The position numbers were made by a program, and so were the translations under genes. The notes below the pieces were generated by a model. It ran no database searches. It was not told the DNA's origin and was given only the letters and a program-made list of their open reading frames with translations. This document shows positions 21,531 through 57,420 of a stretch of DNA of 64,000 bases, in pieces. Source of the DNA: Elmis aenea (Eukaryota > Arthropoda > Insecta > Coleoptera > Elmidae); assembly GCA_947652605.1 (NCBI GenBank), contig OX393583.1:12069222-12133221 (forward strand). Direction: 5' to 3'. Each line of letters opens with the position of its first letter. The first letter of the stretch is position 1.

Positions 21531-22619
21531 CTGGCAGGCTTAGATATTACTAACAAAAAAAGCAGATATTTCTATCAGTGGCGACTCGTAAGAACTTGTA
21601 ATGGAAGGGCTGTTATATTATTTATTTATATTCAAATCCTTCGCTCTTTCTGGTTAACTAATTTATCGATGACTCATTTATTAAAAGTAGTTATAGACTC
21701 AATCAAAATAGTCCAAATTTTTAATTTCAAGTTTTTCGCTTGGAGGTAAGTGCTAAAAATTGATTGCTTGTTAACATCGAACAGAATTTTTGTTTTGGTT
21801 TTGATTCATTTTTATCTATTTATATTCAAAAAATGTCAATAATATTTTTGTAAAACGACGGAAAACAAAACACTAGAAATGATAATATATTAGCTTGTAA
21901 GCTCGTAGCTGTTTAATTGCAGCCCCAATAGCACGTATGTCACACTTCACCCCCACTCCATGTCTACTAGCCACTTCGGATATATTATAATAACACTGGA
22001 AAAAGCAGCTTGCCTATTAATTTTATAAGACACAGCCATTGTTATAAAATGTAAACTATCGAGTGTAGCTGCGACAAAATAATGTTTTTAGATAAAATGC
22101 AAACAAGTTTGAAGAATATGCATAATTTCATTTAAATCTGAACAGGCTGCAACTGTGCAACCCCTATGGATAAGCCGCCCCTAACTCCTATGTTTTATTA
22201 GTTATATAATTCAGATGTTTATCTTATTTTAACAGTATTTCGAGGCCTATTATTTTATTTATTTTTATATATCATTCGTTCTTTTGTTTAATACAAAGAA
22301 ATATAAATTATGCATGTTAAGCTAACATTGGTTGCGAGTCAGTAGAATTTATACTGCATTAAATACACTAAATATGATTTTTTAAATTATACATTTATCA
22401 TGCTGAATTGATGTGGGTGAAAGAGATAGTTAAAAAGTTTTTGTGTGTAACACATCATCTTGTTTTTTTTTTAAATACTGTAAAAGTAACGAGAAAAAAA
22501 TTTCTTGAAAAAACTACTGTCGCCTATTTTGAGAAACAAAACTACAACCTTTTTCATTTAACTGACTTTATAGCTCTAATAATAACAACAGTGGTCGTGT
22601 AATCCCACATGGTGTATGG

Positions 22620-23163
22620 CAGTGGTTCTCAACCTGTCAAATATATGAAGGGGGGGGCGCGAAAAAATGAAGGGGAAAACTATTGAAAGAACAAGTCACC
22701 AGTGTATAATGGGACAGATTTAAAACGTTAACTGTTCAAGCATTTTTTAAAATCGACGTCACATGCTAATGTATCCACCATACTTATACATGTTCAACTG
22801 TTTTTGGATTACGAACATAGGACTTTCAAGAGTCATATGCGATACAAAATATTTGCTCAATAAGCTTTAATTAACCTTCTTTTTACGTCGTACAACCATT
22901 TCAGAACCCTTAACCTTAAAGGCATGTTAATGTTGATATTCTCGTTTACATTTGACATCTGTCAAATGAGTCACATATGCCATAAGAATGTGCAATTTGA
23001 AGCGTCATGAGCCGTATTTGGCTCATCGGACAGTCATCGTGTTAAAAACAATAGAGGGACCTTTGTTTTTAGTCATCACTCCATAAAAAGATTGAAAGTA
23101 TGGCGCAATAAAAATTGATATGGAAAAGGGGGGTCGCAAGATTTAAAAGGTTGAGAAAAACTG
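22620..23163. mobile_element. Non-autonomous hAT element with 8-bp TSD GTGTATGG
   Basis: The left end is CAGTGGTTCTCAACCTG and the right end inverted is CAGTTTTTCTCAACCTTTTA. It is flanked by identical GTGTATGG at 22612-22619 and 23164-23171. It is 544 bp with no transposase. Confidence 0.93.
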
Positions 23164-25173
23164 GTGTATGGGTTGATCTTATTACTTGATCTAAGCTTTA
23201 AAATGCTTAGGTAAAGAAACGTATATGTAAAAAATCAGTGATTATTGAACTTCAAGCCTATTATATATTTTACTCATTTTAATTATATTTGCTGTAAAGT
23301 GTTAAACAGCAGTTTTTATTAGTTGTTTTAAGAAATAATTAAAAATCAACTCGTATTCTTTTAATTTTCATTCGTCTTAAAGTATTTTATGTACCATTGT
23401 CGTGTTGTTACCTGAGGCAATAATTTTGTAATCTTTCGGATGAAGTTACATTTTATTATAAATAATTTTTATGGTGAAAGTACTATTTTAATTTATTTAT
23501 GTCCTTGTTTTTGTATCAAGAATTTCAAAAACTTTGTTTCTCATTTTTTTTAAATGGTATATTATCTGTGTTTAGGTTGCCCAGTTGTAAAACAATTTTT
23601 TAAAAGATTGCGTTTGTCTTTTAATGTATTCGTGTTACATGAAGTGAGTTGCAGAAATAAAACAGCATGGGCTTGTTTTTAAATATAGCAGTTTCTTCGA
23701 ATTGATTTTTATATAAAATAATAGTGTAGGTAAGGAAAAATGTTTTAATAATATTGAGTTGTAAATTGAAGATTTTATTGTACATTGTATATATTTAGAG
23801 CACAGATTTAATAAATATTTATAGTTTCCCTACAAATTTAATGTTTCATTTGCCTATTTTCATGATATTTTTACTTTCCAGTATTTCGAAAAATTGTATT
23901 CTTAACAAAAGTTTGTCCATGGCCTAAAACTAAATTCAACTGTGATAGATAAAAAAATTCTGTTTATGTAGGTTAGTAGTCTATGTTAATGTCTATAAAA
24001 AACCCTTGTAACTTTTTTTGTTACTATTTAAAATTACGAAATTATTTTGGAAAATCAAAATTTTGAAAATTTGTCTCGCAAACGGCTCCAACAATTTTTT
24101 TCAAATTTTGGCATGTTAAAGAGTTTATTTTTCTTAGTAAAATACCGTTTCTCAACTCTCTTCAATTTCTGTGAAAAAAAAAAATTTGAAAATATTTTTT
24201 TAAGAGCGCTGTGGTTTTTCATATGCATAAACATTCGCTTGAAACGTCATTAACAAAAATGAGGTTAGGATGAGCGCCTAGAGTGGCACTTTAAACTTTT
24301 TATACCCACTAATACACAAACACACATACGGACATAAATACAATATTTATGGCGAAAGTCATTTGGTGGCCACACCAGTTTATTTAAACAGAATTTTATA
24401 ACATTTCAGTCAACTTGAATTTTTACAGCAAATTATTAATAGTGTACTAATTTGCAATGTAAAAGGTTTGGTAACTCCATGCAGTTATTATTTAACAACT
24501 CCCCTAGAGAAAAGTTTTTAATATTCTTTAGAATTTAACAAATAAAATACTACTCCTATTTACTAAATTTATTCTTATCAAAGTATATCACAATTTTAAA
24601 TTGCATTTTACAATACAAAACTATATTACATAATAATTATACAATATGATAAGAATGAGAATAACTAAAAAAAAGGTGTTCTAAAAAAAATGACTTATTC
24701 GTGTTTAATAGTTTAATTAAGAAAAGTTTTAATTGTTACATGTAAGTTATAAAATTGTAAAAATAATTAGCTTAACGCTAAATAAATTACATTACCTACC
24801 AATATTTTTAATAATAATGAAGTTTAGTCAAATGGACTGGGCTTAGGAAACACCCTGTATATTATTTCAAAACTAACTACAATGACACTATTGTCAACTA
24901 AAGTATCAAAGGAATTCGTTCTGACAGTGCTAAGTTGTTAAATATTAATATTTTTTCAAGTTCTGCTCATCAATATTCTCAAAAACAAAAATTGAGTAAC
25001 TGAAAAACAATTGATTTTACCTTTTTAAAAGAAAATTTAATTTTAAATATAAAAAACGCTAAATATACACTGAATTTAAAGGAACAAAGATACGTATCGA
25101 TGCGCAAAAACAAAAGCACGATAGTTGAACATAGTTCAAGATTATGTAATAAATTACCACTGCATAATGTATA

Positions 25174-25936
25174 CAGTGTGTCCAAAATCCAAAAGGTATG
25201 GAATATGCAATATATCTCAGTAAATATCCACTTTAGGGAAAATGTTTTGAATAAAAGTTGTTTGGTACTTAGTTTTCCACGATAAAACGTTTAAATATTT
25301 TTTTTTTCAAATAACAAAAGCGCAATGAAAAACAATTGAATTTTTTTAAATGACAAGGTACCCCTATATTATACTCTTTTGATAGAGAATTTTTTTCTCT
25401 TTCCAATTATGCAAAACTTAAGTACCCTTACTTAAGCAACTTTTTGAGAAAATCGCAAAAAATACTCTCAAATTATTTTAATTGTTTAGTATTTATTTCC
25501 AACAAAAACATAAGAATTAAATTTTTTTGACGAAATCTACGAAAAAAGTTCAAACCGTGAACCATTTACAGTTTGGCAATGATAAACTCGGTTTTTAAAC
25601 CCGTTTATAACATTCCCAACCATTTCAAGTGTAATTTCTGTAATACGATCTTTTAAATTTTCGATATTTTCCGGCCTCTTAGCATAATTATTATTAAGGT
25701 GACCCTATCATTGAAAAGAGAAAAAAATTCTCTATCAAAACAGTATAATATAGGGGTACCTTGCCGTTAAAAAAATTCAATTGTTTTTCATTGCGCTTGT
25801 TATTCGTAAAAAAAATATTTTAATTTTGTCTTATGGTGGTAAACTAAGTACCAAACAACTTTTATTCAAAACATATTTCCCTAAAGTGCATATTTACTGA
25901 GATATATAGCATATTCCATACCTTTTGTACACACTG
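25174..25936. mobile_element. Palindromic CAGTGTGTCCAAAA element carrying a decayed transposase C-terminus
   Basis: Inverted ends read CAGTGTGTCCAAAATCC / CAGTGTGTACAAAAGG with TA on both sides, and arms are about 235 bp. The loop encodes, on the minus strand, the end of an IS630/Tc1-mariner-type transposase (see 25537-25680), which links the palindromic elements to that superfamily. Confidence 0.88.
25537..25680 (-). pseudogene. Relic C-terminus of an IS630/Tc1-mariner-type transposase
   Basis: Read on the minus strand this gives RPENIENLKDRITEI followed by VNGFKNRVYHCQTVNGSRFE and a stop. It matches in layout the conserved C-terminal block of this transposase group (N/R-P-x-N-I-E-E-L-K-x-R-I ... 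C-x-x-x-N-G-G-H-F-E). The upstream catalytic core is absent, so it is a non-functional fragment held in the loop of the element at 25174-25936. Confidence 0.7.
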
Positions 25937-26309
25937 TATATAATTTTTTAATAAATAAAGGCCGTTATTATTGTTTTAGTATATTATAGTGACCTTTCAA
26001 AACATTAAAAAATTTATTATAATGCAACAGTAAAACCTGCTTAATTAAATGCATATTACAAATAACTCAAATTTATTTAAAACAAAAAAAAAGCATCAAC
26101 ATTGCTTCAGTAATTCAAAAAAATCTTTTTAACTTAAAATATAATTAAAGTTCTTGGCATATACATGTATATTTTATAAACCAACAATATTATATAATTT
26201 TTTTAAATTTCAATTTCCAGAAACTTTTTCTTTGGTCCTTTGAATTTACAACTAACAAAATTTTACTGCATTGAAATTTGAATTTTTTTAATAGATTATA
26301 TACATTTTA

Positions 26310-27019
26310 CTAGTGCTCTACAGCAAGTCTATGACAATGTCTTACAGCATCTTTTAATCTGTACACTAAATCTTGCAGTTCTTGACTGTTGCAAGAAAAA
26401 TTTACTCGTTCTGTTTTCGTTGAAGAAGTTTTCTCATCGTACACATTGGTCAGCAGTGATATTCGAAATATTGGGCCACCACTTTGATCACCATTATTGG
26501 ACTAAACACATTTAAAAGCACTTAGTTAAAAAAATTAATTACCTGTATGACAAGTGTACCTTTACGATATAATCAATTTTCCAGTTTATGTCAGTAACGT
26601 GTGGTAAATGTGATCCTATATTACCTAATATTACTTGTACATCAGCTTTACTTTTCTCATACAATGCAGAAAAATAATTTGCCCTGCTTGAATTGTAGTT
26701 TAGCTCGTTCATTAAATACTGTGTAACACTGTCTTTATTCAAATCGTGCCTAGCGAATTCGGCACCTATTGTTAAAAAAGCTGCATATACCTGTTTAATT
26801 AGGTCTGGTTTCGAATTGTACAACGTACTTATATCTAAAAAAAAACATTTTGTTAGTGAATACATTACGGTTTGAAATTGGTTGCTTACTGTGTATTTCT
26901 GGCTTTCTGGAAAGAACAGCGAAACAGTTTTGTAGTAAGTTTTTGAACGTGTCTTCATTAACAATTCCAACGTTACTACTAAGCAACAAAGAACTTTTAA
27001 CTTCTTTGCTTATTTCCAT
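26310..27019 (-). CDS. COMMD3: COMM domain-containing protein 3, 3 exons
   Basis: Exons on the minus strand are 27019-26890, 26834-26560 and 26501-26310, giving 198 aa; human COMMD3 is 195. The N-terminus is MEISKEVKSSLLLSS. The middle contains FLTIGAEFARHDLNKDSVTQ. The C-terminal COMM domain begins with LPHVTDINWKIDYIVK and ends NCSQ-type sequence, then LQDLVYRLKDAVRHCHRL. COMMD3 is a subunit of the Commander complex, which acts in endosomal recycling of membrane cargo; that is family knowledge. Phase and splice signals are clean. It is convergent with the Polycomb gene 6 kb away. COMMD3 and BMI1 are neighbours in vertebrates, so the linkage is probably ancestral. Confidence 0.95.
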
Positions 27020-27389
27020 AATTAAAAAATTTGAAACATATTCTGTGAATATAACCTGTAAATATTTATTAGCAGGCGTTACAAGGTATCATGGGAACAA
27101 ATACTAATGTAACCTATAACATCTTCATATAAACAATAATTTATCGGTTAACCGTTGTTCGATCAATAATATTTGTTTAACCGACAAGTTTACGTGACAG
27201 TCAGGGTTACCAGATTTAAAAAATTCGGTCGCGGGACATAGCGACCAAAAAAAGCTGCATCCATAATATCATTTCTCCTACAGAGAATAAAGCTATCCAA
27301 CATTTCATATTTATGCTTATTTGATAAACGATCCATTGAAAACTTGGAAATCACTAACTTGTTTGCACTACAGAAAAATATGTATTATT

Positions 27390-27863
27390 TCAATTATTTG
27401 ACAGTTGTTAGAAATAGTCATTGCAATTGTTTAATCACAAGGCCTACCGTGGTGAAACCTTAATTTTGCAAATTTTCCCTAGGTCAACGGATGCTTTACA
27501 TGGTTAAAAAGCATTTGTTATGGAGATTTCAAAAATGCAAAAATCCAATATGGCGTCCATAAGAAAAGCAAAAGTTGGGTTTGACCGCGCGAAACATACT
27601 GGGCCCAGAATATTTTTAATGTCATTTTTAAAATCCTTGTTAGTTACTTCTCCGATCCTGAAAATTTGGCACCCAAATCTTTAAAATGAAGGTAATATGG
27701 AGGTTTTAAGAAAATGTACATTTTTCGTTTTCATGGTGGTATTACGTAACAGGATGAATTATTGAAAATGTAAAACTGCGCAACTTTTTCTCCATTTAAC
27801 CGATTTTGTATTTCCAACGGTTTCCGAGATACCCATGTACTTCATTTTAAACTGGACACCCTG
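27390..27863. repeat. Inverted copy of the 5686-6420 repeat, CACCCTG terminus
   Basis: It shares long blocks with 5686-6420 in the opposite orientation, including the TTGACAGTTGTTAGAAATAG and GCAAAAATCCAATATGGCG areas. It ends TGGACACCCTG followed by TA. Confidence 0.65.
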
Positions 27864-28554
27864 TATATTATATCTACAATATATACAAGGTCACAAGTCT
27901 TTCTTTAAGCAAGGTTAAATCGATAGACTTACCAATGTAATTTGTAAAATATGAACACAGGATTCTGTGATAAAAAAAACAAAACACATTTTTCAGGATT
28001 TATTGCTTCTTTACATAATAGGTATTATAATATATAAAACAAAACAAAAAAACAAACTAAAAATGAAACTTTTCAATATAAATGTACCATATATTAAAAT
28101 ATGTGTATATGATACACTTAACTATAAAAATATGCATATCACGTATTACAATATAATACATCCGATTTTTAAAATGATTTCATCAATGGCATTTTTCAGT
28201 CATACAAATAAACACGTATAATTTAAAATTATGATATTGTCACAGGATACACTTACATATTTTATAATAACAATTTTCCTAATATATTTTAATAAAACGG
28301 CTGTACGTTTATTTCCTATCTAACTGTACACAATTTCATAATGCACATATATACCTAGCCAATTAAAAAATTTGTTTTTAAAAATTATTTAAAAATTAAA
28401 TGCGTTACTTCTAAACATTAACTAATAATACATGTGCATATTATCGACAATACAAATACTAATATAGTACGGAACTATTTCCAATTTCTTTTATATTTCA
28501 CGTAACTTTAAACCAAACTATCACATTTTCTCAAAAATACAAATTACTATAATA

Positions 28555-29336
28555 CAGAGTGACAATAATCTACATGTGTTGTATGGGCAACTTTGTTATT
28601 ATAAGTGTTACAAAGTCGGTGAAATTAGCAAAGTCCGGCAGAATTTCAAGACGAATTTAATGCCATTTTGACATTTGACCTATACTTTCAACTTTTTTAA
28701 ATATATTGAAAAAACTAAAAACAGATGATTTTTTCAACATAAATAATAAATACCATAGCCACCTTCGTTAAAATCAAATTAAATTATTCCTGTAGATATT
28801 TTTACGATAAATTGGAAAAAAAAAAAAATCTAAAAAGTCATGGCACACTTGTTTTTGAGATATAAGCCAAACTTGACTTTATTTAAATGGCAACCATGGT
28901 TTGTTATGGGTTCATTAAAAAAAAACTTTTTTCTCGTTTGATTGATGTATGGGTTGGTTTATAGGTTTTATCGAGATTTTTTTTTTAATGAACCCATAGC
29001 CAACCGTGGTTGACATTAAAAAAAAGTCAACTTTGGCTTATATCTCAAAAATCAAGTGTGCCATGACTTTTTAGATTTTTTTTTTTTTAATGTATCGTAA
29101 AAATATCCACAGGAGTCATTTCACATTTTGATTTTATCATAGGTGGCTATGGAATTATTTACTGTAGAAAAAAATCATGTTTTTAGTTTTTTTTTTAAGT
29201 TGAAGGTGTAGGTCAAATGTCAAAATGGCATTAAATTTATCTTGATAATCTGCCCAACTTTGCTAATTTAACCGACTTTGTAACTCTTATAATAACAAAG
29301 TTACCCGTACAACACATGTAGATACTTGTCACTGTG
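28555..29336. mobile_element. Palindromic CAGAGTGACA element immediately downstream of P5CDh
   Basis: The left end CAGAGTGACAATAATCTACA and the right end inverted CACAGTGACAAGTATCTACA are TA-flanked. Arms exceed 300 bp around a centre near 28940. The right end is 20 bp from the P5CDh stop codon. A related left arm begins at 38744. Confidence 0.85.
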
Positions 29337-29355
29337 TATAGTTTATAGTGGTAAC

Positions 29356-53284
<23,929 letters not shown>

Positions 53285-54247
53285 TATCTTAAAAAGATAT
53301 GAGTGTATTGTTGTACGACTTTAAGTTTTCGCCTGGTCGGATACAAAACTGCCAAATGTCAACCATTTGTCTGACGTAACCATAGAAAAAGGACAACTAA
53401 ACGAACTAGATGTAACAAAAATTTACGCAATTGCATCTACCTTATCCTTCATCATTAGCTTTTCCGCTACAATCAGAACTGTTATATTATGACAGTAAAA
53501 TTAAATGTACGAATACCTATAGAGTTTAAATAATCTAGGTATATAATTAACAAAAATATGTTGGACAAAGACGTGTTTATTATTGTTTTTACAAACAAAG
53601 AAATGCAATAAACGTGCAATGAATAACATTCATCCAGAATTAAATATACATTTTACTTAGCTATAAATAGAAGTTAACAAGCTAATTTTATTTTATTAGT
53701 TTCATCTTAATGCAATCAATGAGTCTGCATTACTCAATTTACATTCTATTAATTTTTTAAAAACTTGTAAAGGTCTAACATCTTCATGTGAAAAAAGTTC
53801 CTCTAATCGTCTTTCATTCGTAGTAGTAGCTTTAAAGTTTAAAATATGCAAATATAATTGTAAAACGCAATAATTTAAACGCAAAATCGCAATAAATGTA
53901 TTATTTTATGTTATTCAAGTCCTTGCGGTAAAATTTGATGTGCAGCTATGGTAGTTCTAACACACAGAAAGTAGATCAAAGTAATTAAACGTCAGTTCAA
54001 TTGATCTATTTCTCATGGCAACAAAATATTTTGTGTTGAATCTGTTTTAAAAATATTTAAGGTTTTTTGCCTTAAATTTTGAAATAAGCGCGACTTTAAT
54101 GAAAGTGACTAATTATATTTAATTTTCCTGCATAATTTTTAATGATGAACTAATGATATGTAAACTAGTTTAAAAAACTTGACCCTTGATCCTTTGTGAT
54201 AGAATTATCTGAAATTAAATCTTTTAGTGGTTTTTGAGGTGAAAGAA
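53285..54247. other. Divergent intergenic region between P5CDh and the kraken-like gene
   Basis: The two genes are transcribed away from each other across about 960 bp. It must contain both promoters unless the small minus-strand frame at 53702-53884 belongs to a third gene. No core promoter elements were identified with confidence. Confidence 0.5.
53702..53884 (-). CDS. Short open frame, possible terminal exon of an unknown gene
   Basis: Sixty codons are open on the minus strand and lack an ATG. They end LSNADSLIALR, stop, followed at once by AATAAAATAAAA, a plausible poly(A) signal. The central part (ERRLEELFSHEDVRPLQVFK) reads like real protein. A possible acceptor (TTTTAAACTTTAAAG) lies about 75 bases into the frame. 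I do not recognise the protein and found no convincing upstream exon, although another short frame (TTIAAHQILPQGLE) lies at about 53905-53960 on the same strand. Confidence 0.35.
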   Translation of the reverse strand: MRLNYCVLQLYLHILNFKATTTNERRLEELFSHEDVRPLQVFKKLIECKLSNADSLIALR

Positions 54248-55144
54248 ATGAAAATAGGTGAGTTACAGATACCTGTTCCATGGGGGCGCATAGCAGCAAA
54301 AACATGGGGTGATGAAGAAAACAATATAATTTTAACATTCCATGGACTTCAAGATAACGCAGGATCTTTCGATAGGCTTATACCGTTTTTACCACAGTCA
54401 TTCTACTACGTGTGTGTTGATTTACCTAGTCATGGACAGTCTAGTCACTTTCCCCCGTATATGCCAATAAGTACGATAGATTACTTAATAGTATACAAAA
54501 TTGTGACCGATTATTTAGATAGGAAGGATTATATATTATTAGGACATAGTTATGGGGCACAGATAGCGATGTTATTCACTCTGGTGTACCCGGAATATGT
54601 TTCGAAAATAATCATGTTAGACGTGATACATTTTTACACCATCTCGACAGATAATTTTGCTAGATTTATTCGAACACGTCACGATCAAGTTATTGGTATC
54701 AATGAAAAAGTATCGAAACATAAAGCACCGAATTACGAATACGATGAAGCATTCAGGAGATTGATCAACAATCGCATGGCAGGAGAGTTAACCAATGAAG
54801 CTGCAGAAGTGTTGATCAAACGTGCTTTGAAACCAGGTGAAGATGGAAAATTTCAGTTTACCAACGATCAGCGGTTGAAAGCGTTTATGAATCCTACTTA
54901 TGATCGACGATATGGGGCTACCTTGGTAAAGAAAAATCCCATAAAGTGCCCCATGTTGTTAATATTGGCCAGTGATTCAAGTACAGTGCATTCGTATTTT
55001 AAGTCTGTTTTAAAAGAACTGCAAAAAAATAAGCAGTGTGTTGTTAAAAAAGTTTATGGGAGTCACGATATTCATATTGTGCAACCAGAAGTGGTAGCTC
55101 CGTACATTAATAGATTTTTAATGAAAGCAAAAAGCAAATTATAA
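54248..55144 (+). CDS. kraken: Kraken/SERHL-like serine hydrolase (alpha/beta hydrolase fold), single exon
   Basis: From ATG at 54248 the product is 298 aa. The frame is open upstream to 54227 but without an ATG, and the N-terminal VPWGRIAAKTWG aligns with the start region of SERHL/kraken proteins. Fold landmarks are the oxyanion motif HGLQDNAGSFDRLIPFLP, the strand YYVCVDLPSHGQSSH, nucleophile elbow GHSYG (Ser101), and GSHDIH near the end with His273 as probable catalytic base. The acid residue is not certain. Kraken-type enzymes are thought to be peroxisomal or digestive-tract hydrolases of unknown substrate. No peroxisomal SKL tail is present, although the protein ends KSKL. A TTTTAG at 54221-54226 could be a splice acceptor for an upstream exon. 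Confidence 0.88.
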   Translation: MKIGELQIPVPWGRIAAKTWGDEENNIILTFHGLQDNAGSFDRLIPFLPQSFYYVCVDLPSHGQSSHFPPYMPISTIDYLIVYKIVTDYLDRKDYILLGHSYGAQIAMLFTLVYPEYVSKIIMLDVIHFYTISTDNFARFIRTRHDQVIGINEKVSKHKAPNYEYDEAFRRLINNRMAGELTNEAAEVLIKRALKPGEDGKFQFTNDQRLKAFMNPTYDRRYGATLVKKNPIKCPMLLILASDSSTVHSYFKSVLKELQKNKQCVVKKVYGSHDIHIVQPEVVAPYINRFLMKAKSKL

Positions 55145-56473
55145 CAGTTTTATTAATATTAATTTAATAACTGTACACTGAGGTATAAATCCAATAGGAT
55201 TACATGGGTATCTTGTTTATTATCAAAGAGAGTTGAATTACTAAAAATGTGCAGTTTTGTTCAGCCAAATTCACAACCTTTACAACTTTTTTTACCATTT
55301 CTGGTTTTTGGTTTATATTCAGTAATAAGTTTGTTCCAGCAGTGCATTTTGTACTAATTCATGAACTAATACATGAACTGATTTATGCACATATGAACTA
55401 ATGTCCATGACATTTGTGTCTATTTGATTAATGGAAATTTATATATTGATGCTGCGCAGAATCCTGACGGTCCATTGCTTTGTACATAGCCGTGCTGGAG
55501 CAAATCCAATGAGTTGTCTTTTGTTATTTTATTAATGTGTCATATCTTCATTGTTACTAGAGATGTCTAAATATTTCACTTTTTTACAGTCTAATATTGA
55601 CAATTATAAATGTTTTACTTAGCAGTTTTAAATTTATGAGACAAACCAATTTTTTCAAATGTCCATCGACATTGTTAAATGTTTACATTTTTTCTGATTT
55701 TAAATATTTAATTGTTGGCAGTTATTTTAAAACCATAGAAGTTACAAATTTTTTAAATATTTTATCACTGTTTAGAATCCATGTGCATATATGATAAAAT
55801 CAGAAAATGTGGGTTAAATATTTTAATACGTAAAAATGTTTTGTAAATAGTTTTTAATTTGCCTCAAAAAATCACACATTTTGATATGTATATATCGTAT
55901 TTTAATCATTTATTATATTTGTTTAAATCAATGTAAGATAGAAAGAGTAGTATTGATATTGATCACTGTTTTTATCAAGATTTTATAACTATCAATAAAT
56001 TATTTTTATTTACATGTTACATTATTTATATTCCAGGGTGTTAAAAACATTACAAGACGATTTATTTGCAGAAAATATTCAAATTTTTTGTAGAATAAAA
56101 GTCAAAAATCGCTTTATATTTATTTTCAAAGCAATCGTTTGTATAAGTCTATAAATCAATTGTTTTTTGTTATTATTAAATTGAAGAAAAATGCAGTTAT
56201 GAATTGATGAGGCAAAACTTAGATTTTTTCCATATTATAATACTAAATTGCTTTTTATTTCAAAGTATTCTGGCTAAATGAATAGTTTTGATATTTTCTG
56301 TTTTACGAAAATTGCAAAACAAGTGTACTTATTTTAATATAATTAGAAAAAACCTTTTTATTACATCAAAACCAATATAGTTTCTGTTACAAAACACAAC
56401 TTTTGTCATTAATCTTAGATTTATTATTGTTTAAACAAATGAATATTTTGTTTTATTCGGAATATTTTTTTAA

Positions 56474-56624
56474 CCTTTTCGGTGCTCTGGACGAGTATAC
56501 TCGCCAAAATTCTATGCGGCCCAAGGTGCTCGAGACGAGTTAGTTAACGCCCGAATGTTACCGCATTTGAAAGTTAGGCGCACTGCAGGTACAGAAAAAC
56601 TAAAAGCATTGCGCACCGAAAAGG
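56474..56624. mobile_element. piggyBac-type MITE, TSD TTAA
   Basis: Inverted ends CCTTTTCGGTGC are flanked by TTAA at 56470-56473 and 56625-56628. The 151-bp interior is GC-richer, with a GGACGAGTATACTCG palindrome. TTAA duplications define the piggyBac superfamily. Confidence 0.85.
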
Positions 56625-56669
56625 TTAATTAAAAACAGCAATGGAGACATTTGAGATTTTAAAAACGTG

Positions 56670-57420
56670 TTTAAATACTCTTGATATTCCATTTTCATGG
56701 ATACTTCAGACAAACGCAATAAAAGTGGTTTACAGTTATTAACGTTGGCATCTGTTGTCATTTCCAAGGCTTACTATTTAAAAATGTTGCAATTTCTCTT
56801 AACTTCATCAAAAATTCTTAATAACTCGAAAATTCTTGCAGATAGGTATAGGAAACGCTAATACAGATTGATGCTGAATGTAATTTTGCATTAGAAAATG
56901 AAAAAAAAGAAATAATTGGGCACTGTATTTGAGAAACACGAGTTTAAGTGGTCTGAAGTTGTATTAAAAGTAAATTAAATTTTGGATACCCTGTAAGTAG
57001 TGTAAGTAATGCATCGATTGCAAAAATTCAAGGATGTACTCCAAGGTTTCTTCTACGTATGGTCTAAATTTAAGTGTTTTTTCTTCAAAAATGACGGCAT
57101 TAGATAATATTAAGCATCACGATGAAAATCAAAAATTTTTCCAAAAAGTCCAAAAATCTAAAAAATGACTGCACTTAGGTATAGCGAATGCTAATAAAAG
57201 TCCCTCTAAAATAACGTTCTAAATCCAAATATGCAATAAAAAATAGACCATTGTATTTGAAATAAGAAAGTAGACCTCAACTTCCGGAAGTGTCGCCATA
57301 TTGAAAATATTTTCAATAAACAGATCAGATGCCATTATGGTGATAACCAAAATTTCAGTTCCATACCCTTTTTCATACTTCATATATTTTTAAGTCCCGG
57401 TCTCAATCAATCACCCTGTA
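56670..57420. repeat. Dispersed copy of the composite seen at 44700-45307
   Basis: It begins with TGATATTCCATTTTCATGGA, includes the internal junction GATACCCTGTAAGTAGTG, GATGTACTCCAAGGTTTC and TTTCTTCAAAAATG, and ends CGGTCTCAATCAATCACCCTG-TA. The inner palindrome's terminus is preserved inside, so the nested structure existed before this copy was made. Confidence 0.8.

Larger units (their letters stand above)
20127..26309. other. Convergent 3' region between the Polycomb gene and COMMD3
   Basis: No coding exon was recognised. The Polycomb 3' UTR starts here, with AATAAA motifs at about 20143 and about 23811; which is used cannot be told. The region contains a minisatellite (20660-21530), a hAT MITE (22620-23163), a lone CACCCTG terminus near 24853 and the palindrome at 25174-25936. 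Confidence 0.6.
27020..29355. other. COMMD3 upstream region and 3' flank of P5CDh
   Basis: The first part must hold the COMMD3 promoter. Then come a repeat related to 5686-6420 (27390-27863, ending GGACACCCTG-TA), about 700 bp of AT-rich sequence without any recognisable gene, and the palindrome 28555-29336. That palindrome ends only 20 bp from the P5CDh stop codon and so lies in or replaces its 3' UTR. Confidence 0.6.
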
